Origin: Ptiloglossa arizonensis
Taxonomy: Eukaryota > Arthropoda > Insecta > Hymenoptera > Colletidae
DNA length: 64,000 nt
Assembly: GCF_051014685.1 (NCBI RefSeq)
Contig: NW_027478439.1
Location: 124,001 to 188,000, forward strand
Reading direction: 5' to 3'
Shown here: one piece after another, positions 49,901 to 62,959 of the stretch
Layout of the letters: each line of letters opens with the position of its first letter
Position numbering within the stretch: the stretch's first letter is position 1
Program-made: the position numbers and the translations under genes
The notes under the pieces: model-generated
Database searches by the model: none
Told to the model about the DNA's origin: nothing
Seen by the model: the letters and a program-made list of their open reading frames with translations, nothing else

Positions 49901-51410
49901 CAAACCGTTCGCGAGATATGGGAGTTTGAAGCTAAGAAATGGGAGAGAAGGCAACAAATTTTTCGCACTTCTGCTGCTCCAAACGCATGACCAGAATGGC
50001 CTAGGGACAAAATACACATACCGTTGTAATCGGAAGAGTTTCTACATTCAGACGCAACAGGAATTTTTGGTCTTGGTCAATCAGTACGCGAGATATGGGA
50101 GTTTGAAGCTAAGAAATGTTTGAGCAGACAACAAATTTTTCCCACTTCTGCTGCTACAAACGCTTAACCAGAATGGCCCTGGGAAAAAATACACATACCG
50201 TTGTCATCGGGATAGTTTCTACTTTCAGACGCAGCAGGTATTTTTGGGTTTGGTCAATCCGTTCGCGAGATATGGGAGTTTGAAGCTAAGAAATGGTTGG
50301 GAAGGCAACAAATTTTGCGCATTTCTGCTGCTCCAAACGCTTATCCAGAATGGCCTAGGGAAAAAATACACATACCGTTGTAATCGGGCGCGTTTCTACT
50401 TTCAGATGCAATAGTAATCTTTGGGTTTGTTCAATCCGTTCGCGAGATATGGGAGTTTGAATCTAAGAAATGGTTGAGAAGACAACAAATTTTGCGCACT
50501 TCTGCTGCTCCAAACGCTTAACCAGAGTGGCTTACGGAAAAAATACACATACCGTTGTAATCGGGCGACTTTCTACTTTGAGATGCAATAGGAATTTTTG
50601 TGTTTGGTCAACCCTTTCGCGGGATATGGGAGTTTGAAGCTAAGAAATGGTTCAGAAGACAACAAATTTTTCGCAATTCTGCTGCTACAAACGCTTATCC
50701 AGAATGGTATAGGGAAAAAATACACATACCGTTGTAATCGGGAGAGTTTCTACTTTCAGACGCAGCAGGTATTTTTGGGTTTGGTCAATCCGTTCACGAG
50801 ATATGGGAGTTTGAAGCTAAGAAATGTTTGAGCAGACAACAAGTTTTTCCCACTTCTGCTGCTCCAAACGCTTAACCACAATTGCCTAGGGAAAAAATAC
50901 ACATACCTTTGTAATCGGGAGAGTTTGTACTTTCAGACGCAACAGGAACTTTTGGGTTTGGTCAATCCATTCGCGAGATATGGGAGTTTGAAGCTAAGAA
51001 ATGGTTGAGCAGACAACAAATTTTTCCCAATTCTCGTGATCCAAACGCTTAACCAGAATGGCATAGGGAAAAATAAACATACCGTTGTAATCGAGCGAGT
51101 TTCTACTTTCAGATGCAAGAGGAATTTTTGGGTTTGTTCAATCCGTTCGCGAGATATGGGAGTTTGAAGCTAAGAAATGGTTGAGCAGACAACAAATTTT
51201 TCCCCATTCTGCTGCTCCAAACGCTTAACCAGAATGGCTTAGGGAAAAAATACACATACCTTTGTAATCGGGAGTTTCTTCTTTCAGACGCAACAGGAAT
51301 TTTTGGGCTTGGTCAATCCGTTCGCGAGATATGGGAGTTTGAAGCTAAGAAATGGTTGAGAAGGCAACAAATTTCTCGCAATTCTGTGGCTCCAAACGCT
51401 TAACCAGAAT
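46980..51410. repeat. 10-monomer higher-order repeat, 1,767 bp, about 2.5 copies
   Basis: The offset of 1,767 bp (10 x 177 minus 3) links 47,399, 49,166 and 50,933, and links 48,831 to 50,598. The missing three bases are fixed in each unit: one from GGGAAAAATAC (A5 for A6) and two from CGGGAGTTTCTTC. Other unit markers are CCACAATTGCC, GGAACTTTTGGG, TTCTCGTGATCC, TCTGTGGCTCC and TTGGTCAATCAGTACGCG. Unit-specific changes include CTACTCCAAAC at about 49,446 and AAATAAACATACC at about 51,070. The repeat ends near 51,410, where GGTCTAGGGAAAAATTAC begins. Confidence 0.92.
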
Positions 51411-53789
51411 GGTCTAGGGAAAAATTACACATACCGTTGTAATCGGGCGAGTTTCTACTTTCAGACGCAGCAGGAATTTTTGGGCTTGGTCAAACCGTTC
51501 GCGAGATATGGGAGTTTGAAACTAAGAAATGGTTGAGCAGACAACAAATTTTTCCCACTTCTGCTGCTACAAACGCTTAACCAGAATGGCCCTGGGAAAA
51601 AATACACATACCGTTGTCATCGGGAGAGTTTCTACTTTCAGACGCAGCAGGTATTTTTGGGTTTGGTCAATCCGTTCGCGAGATGTGGGAGTTTGAATCT
51701 AAGAAATGGTTGAGAAGACAACAAATTTTGCGCACTTCTGCTGCTCCAAACGCTTAACCAGAATGGCCCTGGGAAAAAATACACATACCGTTGTCATCGG
51801 GAGAGTTTCATCTTTCAGACGCAACAGGAATTTTTGGGGTTGGTCAATCCGTTCGCGAGATATGGGCGTTTGAAGCTAAGAAATGGTTGAGAAGGCAACA
51901 AATTTCTCGCAATTCTGCTGCTCCAAACGCTTAACCAGAGTGGCCTAGGGAAAAAATACAAATACCGTTGTAATCGGGCTAGTTTCTACTTTCAGACGCA
52001 GCAGGAATTTTTGGGCTTGGTCAATCCGTTCGCGAGATATGGGAGTTTGATGCTAAGAAATGGATGAGAAGGCAACAAATTTTTCGCAATTCTGCTGCTC
52101 CAAACGCTTAACCTGAATGGCCTAGGGAAAAAATACACATACCGTTGCAATCGGGCGAGTTTCTACTTTCAGACGCAGCAGGAATTTTTGGGCTTGGTCA
52201 AACCGTTCGCGAGATATGGGAGTTTGAAGCTAAGAAATGGGTGAGAAGGCAACAAATTTTTCGCACTTCTGCTGCTCCAAACGCTTAACCAGAATGGCCT
52301 AGGGAAAAAATACACATACCTTTGTAATCGGGCGAGTTTCTACTTTCAGACGCAACAGGAATTATTGGGTTTGGTCAAACCGTTCGCGAGATATGGGAGC
52401 TTGAAGCTAAGAAATAGTTGAGAAGACAACAAATTTTGCGCACTTCTGCTGCTCCAAACGCGTAACCAGAATGTCCGCGGGAATAAATACACATACCGTT
52501 GCAATCGGCAGACTTTCTGCATTCAGACGCAGCAGGAATATTTGGGTTTGGTCAATACGTTCGCGAGATATGGGAGTTTGAAGCTAAGTAATGGTTGAGC
52601 AGACAACAAATTTTTCGTATATCTGCTGCTGCAAACGCTTAACCAGAATGGCCCTGGGAAAAAATACACATACCGTTGTCATCGGGAGAGTTTCTACTTT
52701 CAGACGCAGCAGGTATTTTTGGGTTTGGTCAATCCGTTCACGAGATATGGGAGTTTGAAGCTAAGAAATGGTTGAGCAGACAACAAGTTTTTCCCACTTC
52801 TGCTGCTCCAAACGCTTAACCACAATTGCCTAGGGAAAAAATACACATACCTTTGTAATCGGGAGAGTTTCTACTTTCAGACGCAACAGGAATTTTTGTG
52901 TTTGGTCAATCCGTTCGCGAGATATGGGAGTTTGAAGCTAAGAAATGCTTGAGAAGACAACAAATTTTTCCCAATTCTGCTGATCCAAACGCTTAACCAG
53001 AATGGCCTAGGGGAAAAATAAACATACCGTTGTAATCGGGCGAGTTTCTACTTTCAGATGCAAGAGGAATTTTTGGGTTTGGTCAATCCGTTCGCGAGAT
53101 ATGGGAGTTTGAAGCTAAGAAATGGTTGAGCAGACAACAAATTTTTCTCCATTCTGCTTCTCCAAACGCTTAACCAGAATGGACTAGGGAAAAAATACAC
53201 ATACCTTTGTAATCGGGAGAGTTTCTTCTTTCAGACGCAACAGGAATATTTGGGTTTGGTCAATACGTTCGCGAGATATGGGAGTTTGAAGCTAAGAAAT
53301 GGTTGAGCGGACAACAAATTTTTCCCACTTGTGCTGCTACAAACGCTTAACCAGAATGGCCCTGGGAAAAAATACACATACCGTTGTCATCGGGAGAGTT
53401 TCTACTTTCAGACGCAGCAGGTATTTTTGGGTTTGGTCAATCCGTTCGCGAGATATGGGAGTTTGAAGCTAAGAAATGGTTGGGAAGGCAACAAATTTTG
53501 CGCATTTCTGCTGCTCCAAACGCTTAACCAGAATGGCCTAGGGAAAAAATACACATACCGTTGTAATCGGGCGCGTTTCTACTTTCAGATGCAATAGTAA
53601 TCTTTGGGTTTGTTCAATCCGTTCGCGAGATGTGGGACTTTGAATCTAAGAAATGGTTGAGAAGACAACAAATTTTGCGCACTTCTGCTGCTCCAAACGC
53701 TTAACCAGAGTGGCTTACGGAAAAAATACACATACCGTTGTAAACGGGCGACTTTCTACTTTGAGATGCAATAGGAATTTTTGTGTTTG
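51411..53789. repeat. Mosaic satellite segment of right-hand subtypes
   Basis: About 13 monomers mixing variants of the blocks on both sides: GGCCCTGGGAAAAAAT, GGGCTAGTTTCTAC, GAAATGGATGAGAAGG and a SacII-type monomer at about 52,475 (TGTCCGCGGGAATAAATAC). A TATATCTGCTGCTGC variant occurs near 52,617. Much of 51.9-52.4 kb reappears at 55.1-55.4, 56.7-57.0 and 60.3-60.7 kb. No higher-order period is obvious within the segment itself, and there is no gene. Confidence 0.8.
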
Positions 53790-56700
53790 GTCAACCCCTT
53801 CGCGGGATATGGGAGTTTGAAGCTAAGAAATGGTTGAGAAGACAATAAATTTTTCGCACTTCTGCTGCTACAAACGCTTATCCAGAATGGTATAGGGAAA
53901 AAATACACGTACTGTTGTTATCGGGCGAGTTCCTACTTTCAGACGCAGCAGGAATTTTTGGGTTTGGTCAATCCATTCGCGAGATATGGGAGTTTGAAGC
54001 TAAGAAATGGTTGGACAGACAACAAATTTTTCCCAATTCTGCTGATCCAAACGCTTAACCAGAGTGGCCTAGGGGAAAAATACACATACCGTTGTAATCT
54101 GGCGAGTTTCTACTTTCAGATGCGAGGGGAATTTTTGGGCTTAGTCAATCCGTTCGCGAGATATGGGAGTTTGAAGCTACGAAATGGTTGCGAAGACAAC
54201 AAATTTTGCGCACTTCTGTTGCTCCAAACGCTTAAACAGAATAACCTAGGGAAAAAATACACATACCGTTGTTATCGGGCGAGTTCCTACTTTCAGACGC
54301 AACAGGAATTTTTGGGTTTGGTCAATCCATTCGCGAGATATGGGAGTTTGAAGCTAAGAAATGGTTGAGCAGACAACAAATTTTTCCCAATTCTGCTGAT
54401 CCAAACGCTTAACCAGAATGGCCTAGGGGAAAAATACACATACCGTTGTAATCGGGCGACTTTCTACTTCCAGATGCAATAGGAATTTTTGTGTTTGGTC
54501 AATCCTTTCGCGGGATATGGGAGTTTGAAGCTAAGACATGGTTGAGAAGACCACAAATTTTTCACACTTCTGCTGCTACAAACGCTTATCCAGAATGTCC
54601 TAGGGAAAAAATACACATACCGTTGTAATCGGGAGAGTTTCTACTTTCAGACGCAGCAGGTATTTTTGGGTTTGGTAAATCCGTTCACGAGATATGGGAG
54701 TTTGAAGCTAAGAAATGGTTGAGCCGACAACAAATTTTTCCCAATTCTGCTGCTCCAAACGCTTAACCACAATTGCCTAGGGAAAAAATACACATACCCT
54801 TGTAATCGGGCGAGTTTCTACTTTCAGATGCAAGAGGAATTTTTGGGTTTGGTCAATCCGTTCGCGAGATATGGGAGTTTGAAGCTAAGAAATGGTTGAG
54901 CAATCAACAAATTTTTCTCCATTCAGCTGCTCCAAACGCTTAACCAGAATGGACTAGGGAAAAAATACACATACCTTTGTAATCGGGAGAGTTTCTTCTT
55001 TCAGACGCAACAGGAATTTTTGGGCTTGGTCAATCCGTTCGCGAGATATGGGCGTTTGAAGCTAAGAAATGGTTGAGAAGGCAACAAATTTCTCGCAATT
55101 CTGCTGCTCCAAACGCTTAACAAGAGTGGCCTAGGGAAAAAATACAAATACCGTTGTAATCGGGCTAGTTTCTACTTTCAGACGCAGCAGGAATTTTTGG
55201 GCTTGGTCAATCCGTTCGCGAGATATGGGAGTTTGATGCTAAGAAATGGATGAGAAGGCAACAAATTTTTCGCACTTCTGCTGCTCCAAACGCTTAACCA
55301 GAATGGCCTAGGGAAAAAATACACATACCTTTGTAATCGGGCGAGTTTCTACTTTCAGACGCAACAGGAATTTTTGGGTTTGGTCAATCCGTTCGCGAGA
55401 TATGGGAGCTTGAAGTTAAGAAATAGTTGAGAAGACAACAAATTTTGCGCACTTCTGCTGCTCCAGACGCTTAACCAGAATGGCCGCGAGAATAAATACA
55501 CATACCGTTGCAATCGGCAGACTTTCTACATTCAGACGCAACAGGAATTTTTGGGTTTGGTCAACCCCTTCGCGGGATATGGGAGTTTGAAGCTAAGAAA
55601 TGGTTGAGAAGACAATAAATTTTTCGCACTTCTGCTGCTACAAACGCTTATCCAGAATGGTATAGGGGAAAAATACACATACTGTTGTTATAGGGCGAGT
55701 TCCTACTTTCAGACGCAACAGGAATTTTTGGGTTTGGTCAATCCATTCGCGAGATATGGGAGTTTGAAGCTAAGAAATGGTTGGACAGACAACAAATTTT
55801 TCCCAATTCTGCTGATCCAAATGCTTAACCAGAGTGGCCTAGGGGAAAAATACACATACCGTTGTAATCGGGCGAGTTTCTACTTTCAGATGCAAGAGGA
55901 ATTTTTGGGCTTAGTCAATCCGTTCGCGAGATATGGGAGTTTGAAGCTAAGAAATGGTTGCGAAGACAACAAATTTTGCGCACTTCTGTTGCTCCAAACG
56001 CTTAAACAGAATAACCTAGGGAAAAAATACACATACCGTTGTTATCGGGCGAGTTCCTACTTTCAGACGCAACAGGAATTTTTGGGTTTGGTCAATCCAT
56101 TCGCGAGATATGGGAGTTTGAAGCTAAGAAATGGTTGAGCAGACAACAAATTTTTCCCAATTCTGCTGATCCAAACGCTTAACCAGAATGGCCTAGGGGA
56201 AAAATACACATACCGTTGTAATCGGGCGACTTTCTACTTTCAGATGCAATAGGAATTTTTGTGTTTGGTCAATCCTTTCGCGGGATATGGGAGTTTGAAG
56301 CTAAGACATGGTTGAGAAGACCACAAATTTTTCACACTTCTGCTGCTACAAACGCTTATCCAGAATGTCCTAGGGAAAAAATACACATACCGTTGTAATC
56401 GGGAGAGTTTCTACTTTCAGACGCAGCAGGTATTTTTGGGTTTGGTAAATCCGTTCACGAGATATGGGAGTTTGAAGCTAAGAAATGGTTGAGCCGACAA
56501 CAAATTTTTCCCAATTCTGCTGCTCCAAACGCTTAACCAGAATGGACTAGGGAAAAAATACACATACCTTTGTAATCGGGAGAGTTTCTTCTTTCAGACG
56601 CAACAGGAATTTTTGGGCTTGGTCAATCCGTTCGCGAGATATGGGCGTTTGAAGCTAAGAAATGGTTGAGAAGGCAACAAATTTCTCGCAATTCTGCTGC

Positions 56701-57959
56701 TCCAAACGCTTAACAGGAGTGGCCTAGGGAAAAAATACAAATACCGTTGTAATCGGGCTAGTTTCTACTTTCAGACGCAGCAGGAATTTTTGGGCTTGGT
56801 CAATCCGTTCGCGAGATATGGGAGTTTGATGCTAAGAAATGGATGAGAAGGCAACAAATTTTTCGCACTTCTGCTGCTCCAAACGCTTAACCAGAATGGC
56901 CTAGGGAAAAAATACACATACCTTTGTAATCGGGCGAGTTTCTACTTTCAGACGCAACAGGAATTTTTGGGTTTGGTCAATCCGTTCGCGAGGTATGGGA
57001 GCTTCAAGTTAAGAAATAGTTGAGAAGACAACAAATTTTGCGCACTTCTGCTGCTCCAGACGCTTAACCAGAATGGCCGCGAGAATAAATACACATACCG
57101 TTGCAATCGGCAGACTTTCTACATTCAGACGCAACAGGAATATTTGGGTTTGGTCAATACGTTCGCGAGATATGGGAGTTTGAAACTAAGAAATGGTTGA
57201 GCAGACAACAAATTTTTCCCACTTCTGCTGCTACAAACGCTTAACCAGAATGGCCCTGGGAAAAAATACACATACCGTTGTCATCGGCAGACTTTCTACA
57301 TTCAGACGCAACAGGAATATTTGGGTTTGGTCAATACGTTCGCGAGATATGGGAGTTTGAAGCTAAGAAATGGTTGAGCAGACAACAAATTTTTCGTACA
57401 TCTGCTGCTGCAAACGCTTAACCAGAATGGTCTAGGGAAAAAATGCACATACCGTTGTAATCGGGCGTGTTTCTACTTTCAGACGCAGCAGGAATTTTTG
57501 TGTTTGGTCATCCCCTTCGCGGGATATGGGAGTTTGAAGCTAAGAAATGGTTGAGAAGACAATAAATTTTTCGCACTTCTGCTGCTACAAACGCTAATCC
57601 AGAATGGTATAGGGGAAAAATACACATACTGTTGTTATAGGGCGAGTTCCTACTTTCAGACGCAACAGGAATTTTTGGGTTTGGTCAATCCATTCGCGAG
57701 ATATGGGAGTTTGAAGCTAAGAAATGGTTGGACAGACAACAAATTTTTCCCAATTCTGCTGATCCAAACGCTTAACCAGAGTGGCCTAGGGGAAAAATAC
57801 ACATACCGTTGTAATCGGGCGAGTTTCTACTTTCAGATGCAAGAGGAATTTTTGGGTTTGGTCAATCCGTTCGCGAGATATGGGAGATTGAAGCTAAGAA
57901 ATGGTTGCGAAGACAACAAATTTTGCGCACTTCTGTTGCTCCAAACGCTTAAACAGAAT
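53790..57959. repeat. 10- to 11-monomer higher-order repeat, 1,770 and 1,947 bp
   Basis: TCAACCCCTTCGCGGG at 53,791 recurs at 55,561 (1,770 bp = 10 monomers), and its variant TCATCCCC follows at 57,508 (1,947 bp = 11 monomers). Shared markers are GACAATAAATTTTTCGC, TGTTGTTAT, GGTTGGACAGAC, GCTTAAACAGAATAACC and GCTAAGACATGG. The second unit lacks the monomer at about 54,770-54,950 and gains two monomers at about 57,130-57,485, which explains the change from 10 to 11. The longest uninterrupted reading frames of the window (411 bp at 53,958 and 55,728) fall here, because GGTTGGAC and GGTTGCGA remove the usual TGA. They are not genes. Confidence 0.9.
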
Positions 57960-60140
57960 GTCCTAGGGAAAAAATACACATACCGTTGTAATCGGGAGAG
58001 TTTCTACTTTCAGACGCAGCAGGTATTTTTGGGTTTGGTAAATCCGTTCACGTGATATGGGAGTTTGAAGCTAAGAAATGGTTGAGCCGACAACAAATTT
58101 TTCCCAATTCTGCTGCTCCAAACGCTTAACCACAATTGCCTAGGGAAGAAATACACATACCGTTGTAATCGGGCGAGTTTCTGCTTTCAGATGCAAGAGG
58201 AATTTTTGGGTTTGGTCAATCCGTTCGCGAGATATGGGAGCTTGAAGCTAAGAAATGGTTGAGCAGACAACAAATTTTTCTCCATTCTGCTGCTCCAAAC
58301 GCTTAACCAGAATGGACTAGGGAAAAAATACACATACCTTTGTAATCGGGAGAGTTTTTCTTTCAGACGCAACAGGAATTTTTGGGCTTGGTCAATCCGT
58401 TCGCGAGATATGGGCGTTTGAAGCTAAGAAATGGTTGAGAAGGCAACAAATTTCTCGCAATTCTGCTGCTCCAAACGCTTAACCAGAGTGGCCTAGGGAA
58501 AAAATACAAATACCGTTGTAATCGGGCTAGTTTCTACTTTCAGACGCAGCAGGAATTTTTGGGCTTGGTCAATCCGTTCGCGAGATATGGGAGTTTGAAG
58601 CTAAGAAATGGTTGAGCAAACAACAAATTTTTCCCAATTCTGCTGATCCAAACGCTTAACCAGAATGGCCTAGGGGAAAAATACACATACCGTTGTAATC
58701 GGGCGACTTTCTACTTTCAGATGCAATAGTAATTTTTGTTTCTGGTCAATCCTTTCGCGGGATATGGGAGTTTGAAGCTAAGAAATGGTTGAGAAGACCA
58801 CAAATTTTTCGCACTTCTGCTGCTACAAACGCTTATCCAGAATTTCCTAGGGAAAAAATACACATACCGTTGTAATCGGGAGAGTTTCTACTTTCAGACG
58901 CAGCAGGTATTTTTCGGTTTGGTCAATCCGTTCACGAGATATGTGTGTTTGAAGCTAAGAAATGGTTGAGCCGAAAACAAATTTTTCCCAATTCTGCTGC
59001 TCCAAACGCTTAACCACAATTGCCTAGGGAAGAAATACACATACCGTTGTAATCGGGCGAGTTTCTGCTTTCAGATGCAAGAGGAATTTTTGGGTTTGGT
59101 CAATCCGTTCGCGAGATATGGGAGCTTGAAGCTAAGAAATGGTTGAGCAGACAACAAATTTTTCTCCATTCTGCTGCTCCAAACGCTTAACCAGAATGGA
59201 CTAGGGAAAAAATACACATACCTTTGTAATCGGGAGAGTTTTTCTTTCAGACGCAACAGGAATTTTTGGGCTTGGTCAATCCGTTCGCGAGATATGGGCG
59301 TTTGAAGCTAAGAAATGGTTGAGAAGGCAACAAATTTCTCGCAATTCTGCTGCTCCAAACGCTTAACCAGAGTGGCCTAGGGAAAAAATACAAATACCGT
59401 TGTAATCGGGCTAGTTTCTACTTTCAGACGCAGCAGGAATTTTTGGGCTTGGTCAATCCGTTCGCGAGATATGGGAGTTTGAAGCTAAGAAATGGTTGAG
59501 CAAACAACAAATTTTTCCCAATTCTGCTGATCCAAACGCTTAACCAGAATGGCCTAGGGGAAAAATACACATACCGTTGTAATCGGGCGACTTTCTACTT
59601 TCAGATGCAATAGTAATTTTTGTTTCTGGTCAATCCTTTCGCGGGATATGGGAGTTTGAAGCTAAGAAATGGTTGAGAAGACCACAAATTTTTCGCACTT
59701 CTGCTGCTACAAACGCTTATCCAGAATTTCCTAGGGAAAAAATACACATACCGTTGTAATCGGGAGAGTTTCTACTTTCAGACGCAGCAGGTATTTTTCG
59801 GTTTGTTCAATCCGTTCACGAGATATGTGTGTTTGAAGCTAAGAAATGGTTGAGCCGAAAACAAATTTTTCCCAATTCTGCTGCTCCAAACGCTTAACCA
59901 CAATTGCCTAGGGAAAAAATACACATACCGTTGTAATCGGGTGAGTTTCTACTTTCAGATGCAAGAGGAATTTTTGGGTTTGGTCAATCCGTTCGCGAGA
60001 TATGGGAGTTTGAAGCTAAGAAATGGTTGAGCAGACAACAAATTTTTCTCCATTCTGCTGCTCCAAACGCTTAACCAGAATGGACTAGGGAAAAAATACA
60101 CATACCTTTGTAATCGGGAGAGTTTCTTCTTTCAGAGGCA
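57960..60140. repeat. 5-monomer higher-order repeat, 884 bp, about 2.4 copies
   Basis: The unit starting near 58,130 repeats near 59,014 and again, partly, near 59,900. The first offset is 884 bp (5 x 177 minus 1), as seen from 58,187 to 59,071. Markers are CCACAATTGCCTAGGGAAG, TTTCTGCTTTCAG, GAGAGTTTTTCTTTCAG (source of the 1-bp loss), GTAATTTTTGTTTCTGG, GAATTTCCTAGGG and ATATGTGTGTTTGAAG. The third copy has GGGAAAAAATAC and regains TTTCTTCTTTCAG. This is the shortest clearly tandem multi-monomer unit in the right half. Confidence 0.9.
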
Positions 60141-62959
60141 ACAGGAACTTTTGGGTTTGGTCAATCTGTTCGCGAGATATGGGCGGTTGAAGCTAAGAAA
60201 TGGTTGAGCCGACAACAAATTTTTCCCAATTCTGCTGCTCCAAACGCGTAACCACAATTGCCTAGGGAAAAAATACACATACCGTTGTAATCGGGCTAGT
60301 TTCTACTTTCAGACGCAGCAGGAATTTTTGGGCTTGGTCAATCCGTTCGCGAGATATGGGAGTTTGAAGCTAAGAAATGGATGAGAAGGCAACAAATTTT
60401 TCGCAATTCTGCTGCTCCAAACGCTTAACCAGAATGGCCTAGGGAAAAAATACACATACCGTTGCAATCGGGCGAATTTCTACATTCAGACGCAGCAGGA
60501 ATTTTTGGGCTTGGTCAAACCGTTCGCGAGATATGGGAGTTTGAAGCTAAGAAATGGGTGAGAAGGCAACAAATTTTTCGCACTTCTGCTGCTCCAAACG
60601 CTTAACCAGAATGGCCTAGGGAAAAAATACACATACCTTTGTAATCGGGCGAGTTTCTACTTTCAGACGCAACAGGAATTTTTGGGTTTGGTCAATCCGT
60701 TCGCGAGATATGGGAGCTTGAAGCTAAGAAATGGTTGAGAAGACAACAAATTTTGCGCACTTCTGCTGCTCCAAACGCTTAACCAGAATGGCCGCGGGAA
60801 TAAATACACATACCGTTGCAATCGGCAGACTTTCTACATTCAGACGCAACAGGAATATTTGGGTTTGGTCAATACGTTCGCGAGATATGGGAGTTTGAAA
60901 CTAAGAAATGGTTGAGCAGACAACAAATTTTTCCCACTTCTGCTGCTACAAACGCTTAACCAGAATGGCCCTGGGAAAAAATACACATACAGTTGTCATC
61001 GGGAGAGTTTCTACTTTCAGACGCAGCAGGTATTTTTGGGTTTGGTCAATCCGTCCGCGAGATATGGGAGTTTGAAGCTAAGAAATGTTTGGGAAGGCAA
61101 CAAATTTTGCGCATTTCTGCTGCTCCAAACGCTTAACCAGAATGGCCTAGGGAAAAAATACACATACCGTTGTAATCGGGCGCGTTTCTACTTTCAGATG
61201 CAATAGTAATCTTTGGGTTTGTTCAATCCGTTCGCGAGATATGGGAGTTTGAATCTAAGAAAGGGTTGAGAAGAGAACAAATTTTGCGCACTTCTGCTGC
61301 TCCAAACGCTTAACCAGATTGGCTTACGGAAAAAATACACATACCGTTGTAATCGGGCGACTTTCTACTTTGAGATGCAATAGGAATTTTTGTGTTTGGT
61401 CAACCCTTTCGCGGGATATGGGAGTTTGAAGCTAAGAAATGGTTGAGAAGACAACAAATTTTTCGCACTTCTGCTGCTACAAACGCTTATCCAGAATGGT
61501 ATAGGGAAAAAATACACATACCGTTGTAATCGGGAGAGTTTCTACTTTCAGAAGCAGCAGGTATTTTTGGGTTTGGTCAATCCGTTCGCGAGATATGGGA
61601 GTTTGAATCTAAGAAATGGTTGAGAAGCAAACAAATTTTGAGCACTTCTGCTGCTCCAAACGCTTAACCAGAATGACCTAGGGAAAAAATACACATACCG
61701 TTGTTATCGGGCGAGTTCCTACTTTCAGACGCAACAGGAATTTTTGGGTTTGGTCAATCCATTCGCGAGATATGGGAGTTTGAAGCTAAGAAATGGTTGA
61801 GCAGACAACAAATTTTTCCCAATTCTGCTGATCCAAACGCTTAACCAGAATGGCCTAGGGGAAAAATACACATACCGTTGTAATCGGGCGACTTTCTACT
61901 TTCAGATGCAATAGGAATTTTTGTGTTTGGTCAATCCTTTCGCGGGATATGGGAGTTTGAAGCTAAGAAATGGTTGGACAGACAACAAATTTTTCCCAAT
62001 TCTGCTGATCCAAACGCTTAACCAGAGTGGTCTAGGGGAAAAATACACATACCTTTGTAATCGGGCGAGTTTCTACTTCCAGATGCAAGAGGAATTTTTG
62101 GGTTTGGTCAATCCATTCGCGAGATATGGGAGTTTGAAGCTAAGAAATGGTTGAGCAGACAACAAATTTTTCCCAATTCTGCTGATCCAAACGCTTAACC
62201 AGAATGGCCTAGGGGAAAAATACACATACCGTTGTAATCGGGCGACTTTCTACTTTCAGATGCAATAGGAACTTTTGTGTTTGGTCAATCCTTTCGCGGG
62301 ATATGGGAGTTTGAAGCTAAGACATGGTTGAGAAGACCACAAATTTTTCACACTTCTGCTGCTACAAACGCTTATCCAGAATGTCCTAGGGAAAAAATAC
62401 ACATACCGTTGTAATCGGGAGAGTTTCTACTTTCAGACGCAGCAGGTATTTTTGGGTTTGGTAAATCCGTTCACGAGATATGGGAGTTTGAAGCTAAGAA
62501 ATGGTTGAGCCGACAAGAAATTTTTCCCAATTCTGCTGCTCCAAACGCTTAACCACAATTGCCTAGGGAAAAAATACACATACCCTTGTAATCGGGCGAG
62601 TTTCTACTTTCAGATGCAAGAGGAATTTTTGGGTTTGGTCAATCCGTTCGCGAGATATGGGAGTTTGAAGGTAAGAAATGGGTGAGAAGGCAACAAATTT
62701 TTCGCACTTCTGCTGCTCCAAACGCTTAACCAGAATTGCCGCGGGAATAAATACACATACCGTTGCAATCGGCAGACTTTCTACATTCAGACGCAACAGG
62801 AATATTTGGGTTTGGTCAATACGTTCGCGAGATATGGGAGTTTGAAACTAAGAAATGGTTGAGCAGACAACAAATTTTTCCCACTTCTGCTGCTACAAAC
62901 GCTTAACCAGAATGGCCTAGGGAAAAAATACACATACCGTTGTAATCGGGCGAGTTTCT
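60141..62959. repeat. Mosaic satellite segment built from right-hand blocks
   Basis: About 16 monomers. The part 61.0-61.6 kb follows 53.4-54.0 kb at an offset of 7,609 bp (43 x 177 minus 2, shared AATAGTAATCTTTGGG). The part near 61.70 kb follows 54.27 kb at 7,432 bp (42 x 177 minus 2). The part near 62.32 kb follows 54.53 kb at 7,786 bp (44 x 177 minus 2, shared GCTAAGACATGG). The offset therefore changes by whole monomers along the segment, which shows in-register insertions and deletions between the two relatives. No gene is present. Confidence 0.82.

Noticed and set aside
53958..54368. 136-codon open reading frame (and its twin at 55,728-56,138) as a real gene
   Set aside because: It opens on TTG rather than ATG, is simply 2.3 satellite monomers, ends at the regular TGA of the monomer, and neighbouring copies in the same frame carry stops. 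Shorter frames throughout the window on both strands have the same origin.
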